This document shows, piece after piece, positions 6,621-9,878 of a DNA stretch of 9,878 nt. The position numbers were made by a program, and so were the translations under genes. Origin of the DNA: Bacteroidales bacterium (lineage in GTDB: Bacteria > Bacteroidota > Bacteroidia > Bacteroidales > UBA932). The notes below the pieces were generated by a model. It was not told where the DNA came from and did no database searches. It was given only the letters and a program-made list of their open reading frames with translations. Positions within the stretch are counted from its first letter, which is position 1. Each line of letters begins with the position of its first letter. The stretch is from the NCBI GenBank assembly GCA_017509375.1, contig JAFWPT010000054.1, forward strand, positions 1 to 9,878. The letters are read 5' to 3'.

Positions 6621-7364
6621 ATGGATAAACTGCTTTCTTTTGTTTCCAAAGTTTTTATTGTTTGCTTCTGCCTTACCGCTTGTGACCTGATAGGCGACTG
6701 GCCAGGCTCCGGCCAGGGCTTGTTCGGCTACTCCGACCCGTGGGCTTCGCTCGTGAACGAGAAGTCTGAAAAAGCGATAGTAAACAGGGAAACCGTAACT
6801 TACGGCTCCCATAGCTATACGCTTTCGGGAAACGTCGATTTCAACTTCAATCCAGCTGAATTCAGAGGCGGCGTTACGGCTGCCGTGGAGTTTACGAATA
6901 TCCCTTCCGGCTATAATGAATTCAAGACCGTTTATGAGGCCCTGCTCGGCAAGAGCCTCCAGGGAACTGCTGCCATGGTACCTATGGCCATGGAGATTTA
7001 CGCCCGCAATCCTAATACCGGCGAAAAGTGCTTTACGCTTCTCTGCAAAGACGAGGCTACGGTGAGCGGCATCCTGCGTATCCTTAAAACCAAAATCCCC
7101 AGAAGTGCTGAAGAAGAGAAAGACAAATATATGCAGCGCTACCTGCCGGCCGCTTTGCTGAAAGGTGCCCTGTATGACAACGCTTATACCCCTTCCAAGC
7201 CCTATGTGGTGGAAGTGGGCCCTGATTCCACACTGCCTCAGGAGGCCAAGATGAGTCCTTACGGTACGCTGTATTATACCCGGATCTATGCCGATGGATG
7301 GGAGTCCCGCAACCGTTCCGTAAAAATCTTCCTGCCCAAGGGAGAAAACCTGTTCAAAGTGTAG
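6621..7364 (+). CDS. Bacteroidales lipoprotein of unknown function, possibly truncated by an amber codon
   Basis: A 247-residue lipoprotein: MDKLLSF, a hydrophobic core and lipobox LTAC with Cys at 21, so it is probably exported and anchored in the envelope. The mature part has a central region with FRGGVTAAVEFTNIPSGY (81-98) and LQGTAAMVPMAMEIYA (113-128) that resembles a Bacteroidales lipoprotein domain of unknown function (I think DUF6935, from memory). The frame then ends KGENLFKV-TAG, but it continues for 21 sense codons beginning ECSSCYTQCKD to a second TAG at 7428-7430, directly abutting the next gene's ATG. Such a cysteine-rich tail reads as genuine protein, so the TAG at 7362-7364 may be a nonsense change, a sequence error or a readthrough site. 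An in-frame ATG at 6543 inside the preceding gene was rejected because it would bury the signal peptide. Confidence 0.8.
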   Translation: MDKLLSFVSKVFIVCFCLTACDLIGDWPGSGQGLFGYSDPWASLVNEKSEKAIVNRETVTYGSHSYTLSGNVDFNFNPAEFRGGVTAAVEFTNIPSGYNEFKTVYEALLGKSLQGTAAMVPMAMEIYARNPNTGEKCFTLLCKDEATVSGILRILKTKIPRSAEEEKDKYMQRYLPAALLKGALYDNAYTPSKPYVVEVGPDSTLPQEAKMSPYGTLYYTRIYADGWESRNRSVKIFLPKGENLFKV

Positions 7365-7430
7365 GAGTGCTCATCCTGCTACACCCAATGCAAGGATATC
7401 TTCGGAGGTCCATGGCCGGGGCTTGAGTAG
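7365..7430 (+). other. In-frame coding-like extension after the lipoprotein stop
   Basis: These 21 codons plus a TAG continue the lipoprotein frame: ECSSCYTQCKD, then IFGGPWPGLE. Three cysteines in CSSC...C and the exact abutment of the second stop to the following ATG make it look like a lost or readthrough C-terminus rather than a spacer. It holds no promoter box that I can see. A GGAGG at 7404-7408 precedes an ATG that runs into a stop after four codons. Confidence 0.5.
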
Positions 7431-8693
7431 ATGCGCACCATCAAGGATACTCTCACGCTGGAAGATGCCCGGAGGCTGACCGGTCCGCTGGCTTTCAACC
7501 TTATGCTGAAGCCGGCAGGCTCGCTCTGCAATCTTGATTGCTCCTACTGCTATTACCTGGACAAGTCCGGAATATACGGAGGACGGGAGCCGAGGATGAG
7601 CATGGGAGACCTTGAGCGCTTCGTACGCAGCTATATAGAGGCTTGCGATGTCCCGGAGGTCACTTTCAACTGGCATGGCGGCGAACCGCTGGTACTGGGA
7701 CTGGAATTCTACCGTAAAGCCGTTGAATTCCAGAATCAATACAAGGGAGACAAGATAATACACAACACCCTCCAGACCAATGCCACGTTGCTTACAGACG
7801 AGTGGGCGCATTTCTTTGCGGAGCAGCGCTTCCTGCTTGGCGTATCGGTGGACGGCCCGTCCGAAGTGCATGACCGCTACCGTAAGGACCGGGGAGGTAT
7901 GCCAAGTCTGGAGCGTGTGGTATGCGGTATAAGGAAACTGCATTCCGCCGGTGCGGAGTACAACCTGATGGCAACCATAAACAGCGCTTCGGAGGGCAGG
8001 GGATTGCAAGTTTATCAATTCCTGAAGGGGCTGGGGAGCGCTTTCATACAGTTTTCCCCGGTAGTGGAGCATGTCGTGTGGCCGATGCGCGACGGAAAGC
8101 CGGACAAGCACTCCCGTCCCCACATAGTGGATCCTTCGGAAGACGGCGCTGTCCTTGCCCCCTGGTCGGTCAGCCCTGTGGGCTTCGGGCGTTTCCTCTG
8201 TGACATTTTCGATTATTGGGTGAAGCACGATGTCGGACGGGTATTCGTAAATTATTTCGACTGCACCCTTGCCAATTGGTGCGGGGTGATGCCGGGCACC
8301 TGCAGTTTTGCCGAAACCTGCGGCGGCAATGCCGTGGTGGAGCACAACGGGGACGTTTATAGCTGCGACCACTTCGTGTATCCTAAGTACCTGATAGGCA
8401 ATATCTACCGGGATTCGCTCCGGGAGATGATGAAGTCTCCGGCCCAACTGCGCTTCGGAATCGACAAGCGAAACGCTTTGCCCCGCAAGTGCCTGCGCTG
8501 CGAATTCTGGACCCTATGCCACGGCGGCTGCCCCAAGCACCGCTTCAATTCCACCGACAACGGGCAGACCGGCCTGAACGCTTTGTGCGAGGGCTTCCGT
8601 ATGTTCTTCGGGCACAGCGCCTCTGCAATGAAACGCATGAAAGAACTGCTGGAACAGCAAAAGGCTCCTGCCCTGATTATGATGCAAGATTAG
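7431..8693 (+). CDS. Radical-SAM anaerobic sulfatase-maturating enzyme (SPASM domain)
   Basis: A 420-residue cytoplasmic iron-sulfur enzyme of the anSME family, which oxidises a Cys or Ser of a sulfatase to formylglycine without oxygen. The SAM-cluster motif CNLDCSYC has Cys 33, 37 and 40; WHGGEP is at 81-86 and SVDGP at 139-143. The SPASM region carries C278, C284, C291, C297, C312, C354, C357, C363, C367 and C386, enough for two auxiliary clusters. D313, directly after C312 in GDVYSCDHF, matches the catalytic Asp of known members. The nearest upstream in-frame stop is the TAG just before the ATG, so this is the longest possible start; there is no clear ribosome-binding site. No sulfatase lies in the window, and some relatives act on other peptides, so the target is unproven. 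It is followed by recG with a 2-base gap. Confidence 0.92.
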   Translation: MRTIKDTLTLEDARRLTGPLAFNLMLKPAGSLCNLDCSYCYYLDKSGIYGGREPRMSMGDLERFVRSYIEACDVPEVTFNWHGGEPLVLGLEFYRKAVEFQNQYKGDKIIHNTLQTNATLLTDEWAHFFAEQRFLLGVSVDGPSEVHDRYRKDRGGMPSLERVVCGIRKLHSAGAEYNLMATINSASEGRGLQVYQFLKGLGSAFIQFSPVVEHVVWPMRDGKPDKHSRPHIVDPSEDGAVLAPWSVSPVGFGRFLCDIFDYWVKHDVGRVFVNYFDCTLANWCGVMPGTCSFAETCGGNAVVEHNGDVYSCDHFVYPKYLIGNIYRDSLREMMKSPAQLRFGIDKRNALPRKCLRCEFWTLCHGGCPKHRFNSTDNGQTGLNALCEGFRMFFGHSASAMKRMKELLEQQKAPALIMMQD

Positions 8694-8695
8694 AT

Positions 8696-9878
8696 ATGGG
8701 AGAACTAAGCAGCGATATCCAGTATCTTCCCGGCGTGGGACCCAAGAGGGCGGCTCTCCTGAAGCAGGAGCTGGACATCCATACGCTGGAAGACCTTGTA
8801 CATTTTTATCCCTTCCGCTACATAGACCGCAGCAGCATCACTCCTATAGTGTCGGTTACTCCGGACCTCGCGTACGTGCAGGTACAGGGTACGGTAGCTG
8901 TTCGTAACTTGATAAACATCAAGCACTTGAGCGTGATTATCGATGATGGCACCGGGCGCCTCGAGCTGGTGTTTTTCAAGGGCGTGAAATGGAATTTCGA
9001 CAGGCTTGCTCCCGGCACCACCTGGCTCTTTTTCGGCAAACCCCAGTCGTACAACGGCCGCATCAACATAGTACATCCAGAGGTGGATGCCCCGCAGGCC
9101 GACCCGGGGGTCAAGGGAACGCTCACCGGAGTGTATCCAAGCACGGAAAAGCTTAAGGCCGGAGGCGTGACCGGCAAGACAATGTGCAAATTGCAGCGTG
9201 CCGCCCTTGCGCTTTGTTTGCCGGAAGTGCAGGAAAGCCTGCCGGACTACATACTGCAGAAGTACGGCCTGCCGCCTTTGGCCTGGACACTGCAGAATAT
9301 ACATTTCCCGTCGGATACGAGTTCGCTGGCAGCGGCCACCCGGAGGCTGAAGTTCGAGGAGCTCTTCTACCTGCAGCTCAGCTTGTTGAAACAGAAATAC
9401 GTGCGCAGCCGGGCTTTGAACGGCATACCGATGCCACATGTGGGGCCGGCCTTCCATGCATGCTACAATGCGCTGCCGTACGCGCTCACCGGCGCCCAGC
9501 AGCGTGTGATTAAGGAAATCCGGGCAGACCTTGCCGGCGGCTCGCAGATGAACCGACTGCTGCAAGGCGACGTGGGGTCAGGAAAGACAATGGTAGCTGT
9601 GCTCAGTTGCCTGATAGCTATAGGAAACGGCTATCAGGCTTGCATCATGGCTCCTACGGAAGTGCTTGCACAGCAGCATTATGCGAATATCCAGAAGTAT
9701 CTGGCTCCAACCGGATTGCGTTCTGCTCTGCTTACCGGCAGCACCTCCAGAAAGGAGCGGAAACCCCTGCTGGAAGGGCTTGCCGACGGGAGCATTTCGC
9801 TCGTCGTGGGTACTCACGCCCTAATCGAGGATCCGGTGAAGTACAAAGCGCTGGGACTTGCAGTCATTGACGAGCAGC
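8696..9878 (+). CDS. recG: ATP-dependent DNA helicase RecG, N-terminal 394 residues (cut by window edge)
   Basis: RecG remodels stalled replication forks and branch-migrates Holliday junctions. The visible part begins MGELSSDIQYLPGVGPKRA, a helix-hairpin-helix-like start usual in RecG, followed by the OB-fold wedge region (about 60-160). Helicase motifs follow in order: TGAQQRVIKEI at 265-275, Walker A GDVGSGKT at 291-298 with K297, APTEVLAQQH from 319, GTHALIED at 372-379, and the first residues of the DEQH box (D392, E393, Q394) at the edge. Spacing from start to Walker A agrees with full-length RecG, so only the second helicase domain is missing. The start follows the TAG of the radical-SAM gene by two bases, so the two are likely translated from one transcript. 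Confidence 0.97.
   Translation, partial: MGELSSDIQYLPGVGPKRAALLKQELDIHTLEDLVHFYPFRYIDRSSITPIVSVTPDLAYVQVQGTVAVRNLINIKHLSVIIDDGTGRLELVFFKGVKWNFDRLAPGTTWLFFGKPQSYNGRINIVHPEVDAPQADPGVKGTLTGVYPSTEKLKAGGVTGKTMCKLQRAALALCLPEVQESLPDYILQKYGLPPLAWTLQNIHFPSDTSSLAAATRRLKFEELFYLQLSLLKQKYVRSRALNGIPMPHVGPAFHACYNALPYALTGAQQRVIKEIRADLAGGSQMNRLLQGDVGSGKTMVAVLSCLIAIGNGYQACIMAPTEVLAQQHYANIQKYLAPTGLRSALLTGSTSRKERKPLLEGLADGSISLVVGTHALIEDPVKYKALGLAVIDEQ

Noticed and set aside
6104..6649. A 181-codon open frame on the minus strand opposite the 174-residue gene
   Set aside because: The plus-strand frame has a TAnnTTTG box just upstream and fits the operon; the minus frame would run through the lipoprotein start and has no promoter or motif.
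7404..7425. GGAGG followed by ATG at 7411 as a real start
   Set aside because: That frame reaches a stop after four codons; the GGAGG is explained by codons of the lipoprotein extension.
7371..8447. A 358-codon open frame on the minus strand
   Set aside because: It lies antisense to the radical-SAM gene, whose cysteine motifs are unmistakable; the long antisense frame is a by-product of codon use, and its translation shows no known motif.
8705..9565. A 286-codon open frame on the minus strand
   Set aside because: It lies antisense to recG, which has all the expected helicase motifs on the plus strand.

Overview
The window looks like chromosomal DNA from a gut-type Bacteroidales bacterium. 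Base composition is near half GC by eye. Four signs point this way. Promoter-like TAnnTTTG boxes of the Bacteroidetes kind precede several genes, while good Shine-Dalgarno sequences are mostly absent. Several lipoproteins and secreted proteins have the expected short signal peptides. The set of genes (small UlaG-like metallo-hydrolase lipoprotein, DUF1295 protein, Hsp20, anaerobic sulfatase-maturating enzyme, RecG) is typical of the order. I cannot name a genus. No mobile element, CRISPR array, rRNA or tRNA is visible.

Layout, left to right. (1) Minus strand, 1-1539: the first 17 codons of a probable acyl carrier protein and, overlapping its start by an ATGA, an ANL-family acyl/aryl-AMP ligase; the ligase is promoter-proximal and the two probably load an acyl group onto the carrier. 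(2) Plus strand, 1663-2598: a DUF1295 membrane protein of the steroid 5-alpha-reductase C-terminal type, convergent with (3) a minus-strand MBL-fold lipoprotein hydrolase (2609-3361). (4) Plus strand, 3515-4696: a secreted alpha/beta hydrolase with a visible Ser-Asp-His set, followed by (5) a 217-residue protein of unknown function (4764-5417) with a weak nuclease-like signature. (6) Minus strand, 5414-5848: Hsp20, whose stop codon overlaps that of gene 5 inside a hairpin that probably terminates both transcripts. (7) A GC-rich intergenic region full of inverted repeats (5849-6070). (8) Plus strand, 6071-9878: an operon-like run of a 174-residue unknown protein, a lipoprotein, a radical-SAM anaerobic sulfatase-maturating enzyme, and the first 394 codons of recG, which is cut by the window edge.

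The gene functions are mostly ordinary. The point that most deserves a second look is the lipoprotein at 6621-7364. Its reading frame continues past an amber TAG for 21 more codons, encoding a cysteine-rich tail, and stops exactly where the next gene begins. This looks like a recent nonsense change, a sequence error or readthrough. The shared terminator that also encodes the IxV tail of Hsp20, and the palindrome-rich hsp20 leader, are the next most interesting. I did not find a convincing new multi-gene system.
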